Shown here: one piece after another, positions 1 to 11,085 of the stretch
Layout of the letters: every line of letters starts with the position of its first letter
Numbering within the stretch: the stretch's first letter is position 1
Source of the DNA: Dermacentor variabilis
Taxonomy: Eukaryota > Arthropoda > Arachnida > Ixodida > Ixodidae
Assembly (NCBI RefSeq): GCF_050947875.1
Contig: NC_134568.1
Coordinates: 195,312,853-195,376,852 of the forward strand
DNA: 64,000 bases
Direction: 5' to 3'
Position numbers and translations under genes: made by a program
The notes under the pieces: generated by a model
Seen by the model: only the letters and a program-made list of their open reading frames with translations
Told to the model about the DNA's origin: nothing
The model's database searches: none

Positions 1-775
1 AAACATAAATGTAAACGAGATTTGTGAGTCCTTCGAGTTGTAGATTACTAGGTAAATTTCATAACATCTCCCATATACGTGAGTGGCCTCTTCACGTTCG
101 TCATCCATGGCGCCGCGTGCACACACTCCGACGAGAGTGGATGATGCCGTACGTTGGTTGACTGAGTACCTTTGTTGGCCTGCACACCAGGTTGTTTGCA
201 GCCAAGACACAGACATTAAACGCGTGCAACACGAAAACAATCGTGGCTGAACGGGCTGGGCCACTGGAGACGTCGAACACTCCGCAATCGGCATCACGCG
301 ATGACGTTTTCTACGTCACGGAGAGATTCCGGCAGACGGCGGCACGCTGTGTCCTCGACGCCAATACTAAATACTTGTAATGTGACCCAACTTCTAATAA
401 TAAATTCTGATTCTGATAAGTACATTGTCCTTTCTAGTGAGTGTTTAGTTTGGGGACGGTAAGTGGAGTGTGCTGTTTTTAGATTTGTTAACTTGACTGC
501 GGCTTAGTCTTTGCTGTTTGCACCCTGTCACCTTTGAGACAATACTTTTCAGGCCACTTGATAGTGTTGCTCGGTTTTATGGCATCGCGAGTGAAGAGAA
601 CTTAGTTAACTGCCTTGAATCCTCTGGTGACCTTGGACCCACCCCGGAAGAACCTGTGGAGTAGGTTATTTCTACGTATATTTTGTGAGCTAGTACGGGT
701 GTGGGCGGATTGTTATACTGTGTCCTGTGTGTGTGTTAGCAAGCGGCTTTTGTAACAGCCTAAATATGTGCGTCT
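1..775. other. No recognisable gene
   Basis: Only short chance ORFs are present. The longest, a 62-codon plus-strand frame at 192-380, has no motif I can name. I see no repeat shared with the rest of the window. Confidence 0.5.
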
Positions 776-1620
776 TTTAGAGCGCAGCTCTTAGGCACCC
801 ATTCCTGTGGCGAGCGGCGTCGTGTCGGAGAGAATGAGCGCCGCAAAGAATGAAAGCGAACGCGGAGCGCAGCGGGCGATGAAAGAAAGGCGATAGCGCA
901 GGAGGAGGGTGCAGCGGAGCCATGAGGCGGAAACCGGGGGAGGAGCGGTGGGGAGACGGCCTCGCCATGCGGAGAATTGCCGGTGGCCTAAGCATCCGCT
1001 GCCGAGTGGGCGATCTCATCGCCGTTTCCAGGGAGGCGCGGGGGGAAGGAGGCTGCGCAGGGTTCCGTGAGGTGGGGAGGGCTACGTTCGTCCCCGGCAT
1101 CTGCTGCTGAGGCCAGTCCGAAGTACCAACGTGTGGGACGGGGATCACTTCTCTTGGAAGGGGCGATAGCGAGCGGCTACCAGTAAGGCTCAGTGTGACG
1201 CTCCCTTGGGTGTTGTCGTCGCTGACACTGATGGCATGACTTCCCCGCGACGAAGCGCCGCTCTCGTCGTTGGTGGAACGAAAGCGTGAGAATAAAAGCG
1301 TAGTGCCGTGCAAGACGGGCTGTGTGGGGAGGATGGCTACTATAATGCGCCAGCGTAGAGCGCGTTTTGTCGATGGAAACAAAGCTCTGCATGAGTGGAG
1401 GTCTGTCTGCGGTGGCTGCTATGAATCACACTCACGCGTCACCCACGCGTTGCCTCTCGCAATCTCCCGATTAGCGAGGCAGACACACCACACTTCGCTC
1501 CGTTTGGAACGTACCGCACGAGATAGATTGTCCGCGCCAGCCAATATATCGCGAAATGAAAACACGTACAGCTCTGTGCTCAAATTTCGCATTAGGGAGT
1601 ATCGTAATCGTCGGTGAAAT
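776..1620 (+). repeat. Dispersed repeat A, copy 1 (long form)
   Basis: The left end reads TTTTAGAGCGCAGCTCTTAGG and the right end is a conserved block near 1580-1617 (CATTAGGGAGTATCGTAATC). The same ends and interior blocks recur at 2411-2915, 28809-29375 and, reversed, 47039-47605. This copy is about 300 bases longer than copy 2 because of a GC-rich middle section around 940-1250. The 201-codon minus-strand frame at 777-1382 lies wholly inside the repeat and resembles no protein I know, so I do not call it a gene. I see no transposase and no tRNA-like head; the class of element is unknown. Confidence 0.75.
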
Positions 1621-2410
1621 TCCTTGTGCTTCGTGGCGGCGAGTTGTCAACCTTATTGGTCTCTCGACTCCTGTGCCAATTTTCTCCGAGCTATGAGTAG
1701 CGTTGACATAGCAGGGATGTTGCTAGACGTGGCTCGATGATCAACCCGAGTTCGCGCTCTGTAAACGAGGATAAGGTTAAAATGCTCTAGCAAGCCTAAA
1801 CTGGCAGATTTAGCCTCACAAGCTTTCACAACTTTTTCTGCGCCCGTACTGCCCAAATAAGCGCAAATATTGTTACATTATTGAAGATATTGGCACCCTT
1901 TGGTGCTTATTTTGTCTCACAACGATTATGGTCATCTGCCTTGGCTGCGTTTCCTTTCTTAAAAATTCTGTGCTCGCTACTTTCCTGTTGAGAGTGCTAT
2001 GTCAGGTTGATAACGTGCATGCTGTTCTTGACTTGGAAGTACGGGGCATGCAGCGTTGAAGAAAGGAAAGGCGCGCAAGAGAGAGGACATTTGCTGTGTG
2101 TCTGGATAACCACAGAGGGCGCACACTTTTTAACAGTGTGCGTGGTGTTTGCGCATGAACGCGAGAACGGGGCATGGACGCCTTGAGTGCAAAGACAAAG
2201 TTGTAGAGAAGCCTGGCCCGAGTTGCCCGTCGGCTTGTCTGCTTGATACCACTGCATATATTGTGTAAATACGCTCTTTCTTCCCTTTTACGCATGCATA
2301 ATCTCCGTATCAATATTTAACATTTGGGACGTCATACTGACAAATCGATAGTGCAATTCGGGAGCGAAATTCAAGGAAAGTTCCAGCTTTATTTTCTCCG
2401 CAAATACTCA
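1621..2410. other. No recognisable gene
   Basis: This is a spacer between two copies of repeat A. Short overlapping frames on the minus strand at 1997-2313 have no recognisable domain. Confidence 0.5.
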
Positions 2411-2915
2411 TTTTAGAGCGGAGCTCTTAGGAACCCATCCTTTCTGCGAGCGTCGGCGTCCCCGACGTAACCGAACGAAGAGCGAAAGATGAGAGCGGAC
2501 GCGGCGCGCTGCGGCGGATGAAAAAAGCGGTGAGAGAGAAGAGGCGCGAGGCTGACGGAGGAGGGTGCAGCGGAACCATAAGGCGGAAAGCGGAAAAGGG
2601 TATGGCGAAAGCCTTGAAGGAGAAAAGCGAAGTGCGCCGACGGTGGCTACGGGATGGTGCCAGAGTAGCACACGTCGTCTTGGAAGCTTGTAGGTGGTGG
2701 CTTCTGGGAATCGCGCTCACGCGTCACCTACGCGCTGGTCCCACGCGTTGGGTCTGGCGATCTCCAGATTCGTGAGGCAGTGGCGTCACACTTCGCTCCG
2801 TTTGCAACGTGCCGCACGAGACCTATTGTCCACGCCAACTGTTATATCGCGAAATGAACACACGTACAAAGCTGCGCTCAAATTTCGCATTAGGGAGTAT
2901 TATATTCGTCGGTGA
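2411..2915 (+). repeat. Dispersed repeat A, copy 2
   Basis: It carries the same left end (TTTTAGAGCGGAGCTCTTAGG) and the same right end (GCATTAGGGAGTATTATATT) as copy 1, with a shorter middle. It ends in a T run at 2916-2925. It lies in the same orientation as copy 1, about 800 bases downstream. Confidence 0.75.
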
Positions 2916-2925
2916 TTTTTTTTTC

Positions 2926-4702
2926 AGGAATGGAGGTACAATTTTTCAACGATAATTAACATTTTGAACAATTTTCTATTTTTCTTTAGTGTCACTTTAA
3001 TTAAGGGTAGCGTGAAAGAATTAGCTACCAAAGACGTCATTCATAAATTCCGATACGGTGCCGAGAACCGCGACTCCACATTGGTGGGCGAAGAAAGTTA
3101 TGTATTTTATTTATTTACACGTACTGCCTATCCCAAATGGAATCATAACAGGATAATAGTATATACGAAATGGTAAGGACATATTGGTTACAACTTTAAC
3201 GCAACATATTCTTGCGATGGGTTAGCTTAAACAAATTATTTCTTTCATCGCACAATGCTGAGGGACACCGGGAGTTCTAAAGTGCCAGAACGTTTATAGT
3301 GAGGAGCTACTTTTTTTTTCAGACAATGCGTACCATGCGCTACATAACTTTTTCGAACTGAACTACCCCTCATGTAGCGGTCGGAACACATTCGCAGAAC
3401 TTTGCTAAAGCATTCAACATTTATCGGGGTTAGTAAAAATTCCATTATTTTATTGGTAAATGCGGGCAGATAAAACCGTTTTCCGCAACCGGCATTGTCG
3501 GCCGCGGCTTGTCCTGCTTCGAAGCCATTGGGTGCGTACACATACATGCCGTGAGAACTTCACAGGTGCTGTATTCGTTTTCAACACAAGGGAGTAGAAC
3601 AGCTCAGAAGCCGCCGCTGCAAGCCACAGCCTCAGGTCACTCTTGAAAACTATCGGGGATTACTGATTTTGATAAGCTGCTTACAGTTTTCTGTGCTGCC
3701 TGCAGTTGGAGCTTAAAGTTGCCCGCTATTTTCTTTTTCTGCTGCTTTCGTTTCTAGGAGACGTATATGAAGAAGATCCTGTTAAGCGCCTGCAGCTCAT
3801 ATAATGCAAGCAGATTTGGGGGCTCTACCCATATATTAGCTATATCTTTTCTTGAAGCTTGGTTGAGGGTTAGATTCCTCTTTCTCAGTTTCGGGAATTT
3901 AAACGAAACCACGTAGTGCCCTTTTTATATATCTTTTGCTATGTTTTTATAAGAAAGACATTTTGCCGTAGAATACATCCATATAGGATGCATTGTTTTT
4001 GGGGTTTGTGTTTGGTAAAATTCAGCCAATATTTTTCAGTTTATTGATTGCCAAGGAATTGGCGCATCTCAGTTTATTTTGCCAGCTTTCGAATTATCAA
4101 AAATTTCTTGTTCGTTTCGTTCCACCGAATATAGTGAGACGTTTCAAAAAGTGGTGCCCATATAAAAGCGGACAAGGAACATGGGTTAAAAATGTGTCCG
4201 AAATATATTCAAAATGGTCCAAAATATTTATAATACAGGTGAGCATAAAGTTTAGCCGTATATAGCGTCGTACAGTGACACTCTCGTTCAAACAGCTCAT
4301 GTCGTGCTTTATTATAGCTGGTGTTACATTATCTTGCAGTAAATATGCACATATTTAAAAAGGTTGGCGTCACCGATGACAGCGCGCTCTATTCGATTGA
4401 TTTCCGCAGTATCGTACAAAATGCCCTTTCGACGTTAGGAATAAAAAGCAGGATAACTGGAAGCCTGAGCACGCTACTGAGAAAATAGCGACCGTATAGA
4501 ATTCGCAAGTCTCCTGAACAATGATAGTTAACAATGGTGACACTTACATCATCCCAATAGCGCGCAAACTATTTCAATAAGTTTCTGCATGTCGCCACTG
4601 TGAAGCATCTTAAAAAGCGGTTCCCATAATTAAAACGAGCAGGGCAGCTCAAGCTTCACATCAGGTTTCGCAATTTGCACCTTTTACCAGAGGGATTCGC
4701 TG
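2926..4702. other. AT-rich stretch without recognisable gene
   Basis: I see no domain-bearing frame, repeat copy or RNA gene here. The frames at 2964-3176, 3245-3547 and 3993-4265 are short, AT-rich and unsupported. Confidence 0.5.
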
Positions 4703-4950
4703 GTACCCGCCGCGGTAGCACAGTGACGGCGCTGGTACCCTCCACGCTGCTGAACGCAAGGGCGCGAGTTCGATCTCGATCCCGGTGGCCGCATTCCGAG
4801 GGGCGCGGAATGCAAAAACGCTCCTGTAGCATGCATCGGGAACACGTTGAAGAACCCCAGGTGTGCAACATTAATCTGGAACCCCTCAATACGGCACCCC
4901 TCGTAACCCACTGTGGAGTTTCGGGATGTCAGATCCTACAATCTTTTAAT
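4703..4950 (+). mobile_element. tRNA-derived SINE, diverged copy
   Basis: A head with an A-box-like block (GCGGTAGCACAGTGAC) and a B-box-like block (GAGTTCGATCTC) is followed by a body containing GAACCCCAGGTG and a diverged version of the 'CGGCGTGCCTCATAATCAG' block seen in the other SINE copies. It belongs to the same superfamily as the copies at 25736, 43595 and 55830 but is more decayed. Both ends are approximate. Confidence 0.65.
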
Positions 4951-5869
4951 GATAAATTGGTAAATTTCAATTTACCTGAAAGGTCCCTCACAGCTTTTTT
5001 CAGAAACCTTTCTAGTGACAGCAGCGCAGTACTCATGCAGATCTGGCATGGATCTTGAGTGGCTATGATTTATTTATTTATTGACATGCCCTCAAGGCGC
5101 CAGGGCATTGCAGAGAGGAGTGGGAACACTATAAGGAGAAACATTAACAGAATGAATTACGGTATGTTATACTTTATTAGCTGCAAACCATAAAATACAA
5201 AGCAAACGTCGAGTAAACTACAGCGTCGCAGAACGTATTTAAAAAAAGAGGGGGGGGGGGGTAGGGATACATCAAATGATCACGCTGGATTATCACAGTG
5301 AGGTACGCAAATAAAGAACGACAAAAAAAATAGTGTGATCAGAAACACTGTTGACGGGCAGATGGTTGCAATCATTAGATGTGCGTGGTAATAAGGAATA
5401 AAAAAAGCGCTTGTACTGCAGTAAGTGCGTCTAATATTGTCTTGCTGACCAGTCCGATATGGACGATAAGTCGGAGGCATGACAACTTTGATATGCAGTG
5501 ACGACTGGTGGCAGACTTCGTGAATAGGCAAAAGCTGTAGAACTGACGGCGCAGTCATAAGTTTGGAAATATTAGACTGCGCTTTTTGCTGTTATACTTT
5601 ATGCACGTTGGTAATTAGAATGAAACCAGTGGCGTTATTCTGAATTAATTCATGACCCCGAATTAGAGTAGTGTGATGGGGATCCCAGATTGCACCAGCG
5701 TATTCTAACTTTGAGCCCACAAGAGTTTTGTATACAGAGACAACTTTAGTGAAGGTGGAGCAATATTGAAATTACCTCGTAGGTATACCAATGTATGGTT
5801 AGCGCTGTTACTGATCATATCAATATGAGTATTCCATGATAGATTGAAAGTAATTATGACACGTGTAAG

Positions 5870-6540
5870 AAATCACCGCTTTTCACCGTCTAACAAATAT
5901 CGCTCAGCACTGGACGCGCCCACATGTATCGGAAGTTTCTCAAATGTTATCGATGCTTCTATCTGCTGTCCATTGACACCGAAGCTTGTGTATTCTGATT
6001 GCATGTGCGACGTGAATAGTGTAGAAATTTGAATAAAGGGAAAATCAGACACCCACCCGTTCGTAGCAATTGTTACAAAGGAAACCCATACGGGTTCCTC
6101 GAAAGAAAAGCCTCATAGTTGAAGAAAAATTCTTGCTGGTCCGGGACTCGAACCCGGGACCACCGTCTTTCCGGGGCAGCCGCTCTACCATCTGAGCTGA
6201 CCAGGCGGCTAGCAGATGGCAGGGCGAAGTCGAATTTGTCGACAACACGAAGCAAAGGCAAGAGTTTGACGTAGTAGTTCTGCGGAAACCCGCAAGGTGG
6301 AGAGAAGTGTAGAAATTTCTGGCGGACACGTGGGCACCAGCCATTACTCTGGAACTTTCGATGACTCATGTTTAAAATCCGACGCGCTTGACCGGCAGAT
6401 GAGATTTTCGACCATTGCCGTGTGTTTTCGCCGCTATCGTTGTTCTTTGAGTGTACCCTGTTTTGAGGGCACAGGTTCACCCAATAAAACGCTAGTTTCC
6501 TTATTCGCCGTTTTACTGCTTTCTTCAGCGCCACTACTAC
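5870..6540 (-). repeat. Dispersed repeat B, inserted in the CR1-like LINE
   Basis: The segments 6319-6540 and about 5870-6017 are one repeat interrupted by the SINE. Blocks such as TCGAAAATCTCATCTGC, GGTCAAGCGCGTCGG and AAATTTCTACACT recur in the plus orientation at 24345-24500. The flanking LINE reading frame picks up again on the other side. No coding capacity or terminal inverted repeat is visible. Confidence 0.6.
6031..6305 (-). mobile_element. tRNA-derived SINE (Ruka-like)
   Basis: Read on the minus strand, a tRNA-like module at about 6140-6215 has an A-box (TGGTCAGCTCAGATGG) and a B-box (GGTTCGAGTCC) with a perfect 5-bp T-arm stem (CCGGG/CCCGG). It is followed by a tRNA-unrelated body (CGAGGAACCCGTATGGG, GAACGGGTGGGTGTC). 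The insertion is bounded by an exact 13-base duplication, AGTGTAGAAATTT, at 6018-6030 and 6306-6318. That is the signature of LINE-driven insertion. The tick SINE Ruka is tRNA-related; assignment to that family is from memory. The acceptor stem does not pair fully, so this is not a tRNA gene. Confidence 0.85.
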
Positions 6541-6840
6541 GGGACAATAGCAACGCCCAAGTATCGGTATGATGAAACACGCCCGAGTTTTATGTCACCT
6601 ACTTCATACTTTGAAAACCTTTCGTGCTGCCCCGACACAGTCATTAGTTTGCCGTTAGGATTTAAATCCATGAGCGATTTATCGCGCCAAGTTCCGAAGT
6701 TATTCAAATCCGTCTGCAAGATATTTTTATCGTCATCGTTAAGTATTTCCCTGTAAAGCACACAGTCGTCGACATACATATCTACAGAAGAAGAGAGACA
6801 GTAATGTGGGAAGTTGGGCGAGTTGGTGATGAAACGTCAC

Positions 6841-6965
6841 ACCGTGTTGGTGAAACAGCACACGTAAATGGACAAGGCGGAGACACACAAGAATGCAGCG
6901 ATCGAGCGTCGTGTATTGTGTGTCTCCGCCTTGTCCCTGACAGTACGCTGCTTTACCAACACGGT
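6841..6965. repeat. Long inverted repeat (hairpin), about 50-base arms
   Basis: The left arm at 6841-6890 (ACCGTGTTGGT...GACACACAA) is complementary to the right arm at 6916-6965 (TTGTGTGTC...ACCAACACGGT) with a few mismatches and a 25-base loop. Similar GAAGAAGAGA-type sequence flanks both sides (6786-6800 and 6970-6985). No coding function is evident; a MITE-like or foldback element is the simplest explanation. Confidence 0.75.
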
Positions 6966-7726
6966 ATCAGGAAGAAGAGACACAGACAAAGTGTTGCTAT
7001 ATATTAAAAACGAAAGCGGACCTAAAACTTAACCGTGAGGCACTCCTGACACTACATTAATTTAAGGGGATTCATAACGGTTAGTTGTGACGCACTGAAA
7101 GCGCTTTGTGTTTCACAAGAAAACAAATGCCTAAGTCCATGTTGAGTTGTCAAACTTAATTGGTTTCTAAAACTTTAACTATATGTAAACCCACAATATG
7201 CTCCATGAGTGAATCAGTGGGCAACTACAGCGGGCAATGCAGCAACAGCAGCTTCAGCATGTTGTCTAAACGCTTCTTGCTTGCACAGCTCCTGGATTTC
7301 TTCGCCTGGTCATGGCGTTCGTCTCCGGGGCATGTCTGACCCTGCACTGGTCAAACACGTGGTGATTACCGGCAGTTCGAGATGGTTCAGCCCTATCGTC
7401 CAGGCATATGATCGGCGTGATTGTCCTGCCCAGGTTCTTCCTTCTCTGGTGATTCTGTGCACTCCAGTGGATGCTCCTAGCGTGGTAACTCTGACAGGTG
7501 ATGCCATCGGATCGGTGACGTCAAGCTTCATCAGTGTGAAATCTCCGTCGTTCCAGCGCCCCGGCACTGGGAAATGCTGCAGTAGCAGCTTCAGCATGAC
7601 GCCTAAACGCTTCTTCTTCCTTGCACAGATACGTTACTTGGACGACTCCTAGTGTATCCGATCGATAATAGATTCCTGCTGCAGCTGTGTTGCTATCACA
7701 GTTATTTCCGTAGTAGACTCACGTGA

Positions 7727-8613
7727 AACGTTTCTTATGTTGTCGATTATCTTAGTCGTCTTATCCCTAGCGGTAACGTTGAGCTTAACCCCGGCCCCAG
7801 GAGACCGGCGTCTAAATCTGGCAAACCCGACGAATCCCAAGAGAGCGTTCTTAACGCCCTTGAGATGTCGGCCGAGCTGGCAATGTCTAGTTGCGATAAC
7901 CCTTCTCTTGTGAAGGTTCTTTCCGATTTAGTTGCCTGTCAGAAAACTATGTCGCAAGACATATCTGAAATCAAAAATGCTATGAATACACGATTCGATG
8001 TCTTCGAATTGCGTGTGGCGGCTCTCGAAACCTCTCGTTCGAAGTCACTGTCTGATCAAGACTCTGATCAGCGTCGTTCTGAGGCGGCTTGCCTAAAGCG
8101 CACTGTTGCTGAACTAACTACCAAATATGACGGTAATGAAAACCGTTCACGACGAAATAACACAATGCTTCATGGCATACCAGAAGATATTAACAAGAAT
8201 GGTGACACACTGAACTCCAAGGTTGCGAATGTTTCAACAGGCTTTTCCTTGAGTGTCCGCGTATTGAACGCTTCCATAGGTTAGGCAGAAAGCGCCCTAG
8301 GCATTCTCGCTCTATCATTTCAAAATTGTTTGATTTCAGCGATAAGCTAGTGATGCCGAAGAACGCTTATAAGCTGAAGAATTCCGGCATCAATCTTTCC
8401 GAAGATTTTTCGTCCAGATTGGGTGCAATACGTATAAAGCTATGGGACGCTTCGGTTGAACAGCGGAATAACGGCTCGACTATAAAAATGAGCTTCGATC
8501 ATTTATTTATAGATAACGCTCATTACAACTGGGAGGGTGCCTCAAATAGTCTAGCAAGAGCTCCTGGTTTTGATTCTAGCACAAAATTTCCGAATGTTTC
8601 ATCATCAGGTTGA
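7727..8613 (+). pseudogene. LINE ORF1 with N-terminal 2A-like peptide and coiled coil
   Basis: The frame open from 7727 (after a TGA at 7724) reads LIPSGNVELNPGP at 7760-7798. This matches the 2A ribosome-skipping consensus except for Asn in place of Asp in the G-D-V-E core. The frame runs without a stop into the ATG at 7865 and then a coiled-coil region (to about codon 80). It next reaches ENRSRRNNTMLHGIPED, typical of L1/L2 ORF1 RNA-binding proteins. One frameshift near 8225-8250 breaks it; the reading continues as PRIERFHRLGRKRP and then the C-terminal domain (SEDFSSRLGAIRIKLWD) up to the stop at 8611-8613. The true start codon is not visible in frame. Confidence 0.75.
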
Positions 8614-8639
8614 CAATCTCATCACTCTACCACAGATTT

Positions 8640-10366
8640 TGTGCTTCTGAATGTTAATGCCAGAAACATAACTCACAAATTTCCACAATTTCTTTCGCTA
8701 GTTTCTTCATGTTCTCCTCATGTTATAGGCATCGCAAAAATATGGCTTCATGAAGAAATTCACGGCACAGAATTCACGATTCCTTATTACATTGCTGTCC
8801 GATAATAGCGTCAGAATGGGAAAGGCGGTGGTGTTGCTTTGCTTTTACGCTCAGATATTAACTTTAATGTTTTACCAGCTCCTTTCGATGTACAATCGGT
8901 TTGGTGCAAGTTACTATAAGCACAATTTACCAATTTGTGCTCCTTATCGCCCCCCCCCCTCGATAGCCCTAGTGACTTGTTCGATAATATTTCTCATTTT
9001 AAACGTGGCCACAGCCTCCACAGTTCTAACTTAATAGTTCTTGGAGACTTTAACGTTCCCGGCATTCACTGGCCTTCCCTTACATATTCCGCCATTAGTG
9101 ACTCTATTTGTAGAGACTTAATTACGTTTTCTTGGTCTCATAACCTGGTACAATTTGTTGATAAGAATACGCGGCAGAACTCCATACTTCACTTAATGTC
9201 TATCAGTGACAGTCTTGCTCATTTAGGTTTTAACTATGATATCCTGGAAGGAATCTCGGATCATGACGCAGTTCTCGTACACATTAACTTTCCTATCCCG
9301 CATGAACGCTTTAGCTATTCCACATATCACCATTTTAACAAGGCTGACGATACGTCTATCAATGATACTCTGGCAGATAACTTTCACCATTTTTGTCACT
9401 CAGTACCGAATGTCATGTTGGCAGTCTCGTTGATTGTTTTGAGTCATTGGTTAAATCTCGCAACAATAACTACGTTCTGCTAAAATAAAAAAGATAAATA
9501 ATAAACATCCTTGGATTGACCTGGATGTCCTGCACCTGTCACGCTATGTCGGTAGACTACGCAAATCAAAGCATTCTAATCCTGCGCTTCGCGTTACTTT
9601 TGAAAAAGCCAAGGAGGAACTTCGTAGTCGTACTAGGAATGCTAAAGATTTCTATATTTCAGTGCAGCTCCCCCTACTACTTAAATAAAAGCCTCGCAGG
9701 TTGTGGGCATCAATTTTACCTAGTGCAACGTGCAGTACCTCTTTCAAGATTAACGACGCTAATACTAATGACTCCACCGTAGTTTCGAATGCTTTTAACT
9801 CGTACTTCCAATCTGTTTTCATTCTCGATAACCATGTAGTTTCAAAGTTTAGTTACGATGCACAAACTAATAAATTAGGCGATATCGTAATAAGTTCTGA
9901 TGGTGTCTTAAACCTAATCTTGAATCTCGACACTAAAAAGTGTAGCGGTTCAGATAGTATCCCGAATTATTTCCTTGTAAAATACTCCCTATGGACTGCT
10001 GAGTACCTTACTGTAATTTTCCAGAAACCCTTAGACTCTGGTGAAGTACCAACTAAATGGAAAACAGCAAAAGTCAGACCTTTGTATAAATCAGGTGAGA
10101 ACCAACTTCTCCCTAACTACAGGCCGATATCTCTCACGCCCCAGTCATGAAAGATATTAGAGCACATTATTCACATACATTTAATTGAAGTCCTTAACTC
10201 TAATGATGTTCTAACATCCGCCCAGCATGGTTTATGGCATGTTTATAGCACTGTAACGCAATTAGTCGCTTTTGTTCATGATGTCGCTTCTAACCTAGAA
10301 ATAGGTAATCAAGTGGATGCCATCTTTATTGACTTCTCTAAGGTGTTTGACTCTGTGACTCATTCT
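8640..10366 (+). pseudogene. LINE ORF2: AP-endonuclease and first half of reverse transcriptase
   Basis: Endonuclease motifs appear in order: FVLLNVNARN near 8640, PHVIGI near 8720, VLGDFNVPGIHW near 9030-9070 and SDHDAVLVHI near 9255-9285. A linker follows. The reverse transcriptase begins with KKCSGSDSIPNYFL (about 9940-9985), KTAKVRPLYKSG (about 10063-10100) and NYRPISLT (about 10116-10140), then FIDFSKVFDSVTHS at 10324-10366. At least four frame changes or stops separate these blocks (for example TAA at 9481 and TGA at 10147). The family would nick target DNA and reverse-transcribe its own RNA; this copy cannot. Confidence 0.8.
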
Positions 10367-11085
10367 TGTGATGCAGGTTCTTGTGTTCAAAGGTTCTGAG
10401 GGTTCTCTGAGGCGGAGCCTCCGAGAACCTAATTGAGAACAAAGCCGTTGGTTTCAAAAACACACACACCAACTTTTAATAAAACTAGAAAGAGGCATAA
10501 AATAAAATGATAGAAAGAAATAGAAAGAAATAGAAAGCATAAAATAAACACTCAAACAGACACCGTGGTAAGTAACACACTAAGGGCTATGGTGGCGTTA
10601 ACCAGTGCGCGAGTCCGGTCTGACCACGATGGCAGGGGCGCTTAATAGTCTCGACGTGGAGACGCGGCGACAAGATGATGAGAGAAGTTGCGCCGGTCTC
10701 ACCAAAGGTCGGGGTGTTGACACGTGGATCAGGCGACCAGAGTGCCCTAGCTCTGGCTTGGAGATTGAAGGCAGGCGGTTTGGCGGCATGAGAACACGGC
10801 GGCGGTGTTCTGGCCCGGCAGCTGGGCGTAGAACTCGGTCCCGTAGCCCGACTGCTCTCGTCCTGCCCACGGGCGCAGAAGTTCGAACGCTGGCCTCGGG
10901 CAGCAGGTGGCACGAGCAGACGGCGACGGCGTTCTGGCTGGGCAGCTGGGTGTAGAACTCGGGCCCGTAGCCCGACTGCTCTCGTCCTGCCCACGGGCGC
11001 AGAAGCTCGCTGGCCTTGGGCAGCTGGCGGCACGATCGGGTAGAGTGGTGACGCACAGGAATGGGTTGGCAGGAAGCCCCGGTCG
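10367..11085 (-). repeat. 3' LTR, truncated
   Basis: It matches the inner 717 bases of the 5' LTR. Homology stops at about 11085, immediately after the block GCCCCGGTCG. Beyond this point the 5' LTR continues for another 375 bases, while here the sequence changes straight into integrase coding sequence. So the outer (U3) part of this LTR was lost together with the 3' part of pol. Confidence 0.85.

Larger units (their letters stand above)
5060..6783 (-). mobile_element. CR1-like LINE fragment, split by repeat B and a SINE
   Basis: This is the 3' half of a CR1/L2-type non-LTR retrotransposon read on the minus strand. At 6537-6780 it encodes the reverse transcriptase active-site region (VDDCVLYREI) followed by RT sequence ending in YRYLGVAIV. 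The reading resumes near 5860 with ITFNLSWNTHID and continues through the thumb and C-terminal region to an A/T-rich tail, CAATAAATAAATAAA in minus orientation, at about 5060. Between the two halves lie repeat B and a SINE. The copy is truncated before the active site, has stops and frameshifts, and carries a G run at 5249-5261. No function is expected. Confidence 0.8.
7195..10366 (+). mobile_element. L2/CR1-like LINE, 5' portion (host of the LTR element)
   Basis: This is a two-ORF non-LTR retrotransposon. The 5' UTR shows two related blocks, 7229-7285 and 7564-7628 (both with GCAGCTTCAGCATG and CTAAACGCTTCTT), suggesting repeated promoter monomers about 330 bases apart. ORF1 follows at 7727-8613 and ORF2 (endonuclease, then reverse transcriptase) from about 8640. 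The RT frame stops at 10366, where the LTR element begins, and continues at 15728. Several frameshifts and stops show that the copy is dead. The exact 5' end is uncertain. Confidence 0.85.

Noticed and set aside
777..1382. 201-codon minus-strand ORF as a gene
   Set aside because: It lies wholly in repeat A, is not kept open in other copies and has no motif.
6140..6215. A functional tRNA gene
   Set aside because: Internal promoter boxes and T-arm are good, but the acceptor stem is mismatched, and a SINE body and target duplication surround it.
6045..6534. Minus-strand ORFs of 99 and 153 codons across the SINE
   Set aside because: They read through the tRNA-like module and repeat B; chance frames.
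7209..7652. 147-codon plus-strand ORF as ORF1
   Set aside because: It spans the repeated 5' UTR blocks and is not in frame with the recognisable ORF1 that follows.
10587..11085. C-terminal 165 residues of the 532-codon minus-strand frame and the parallel 194-codon frame at 10598-11182
   Set aside because: They are translations of the 3' LTR (the same Arg/Pro-rich pattern appears in the 5' LTR), not protein domains.
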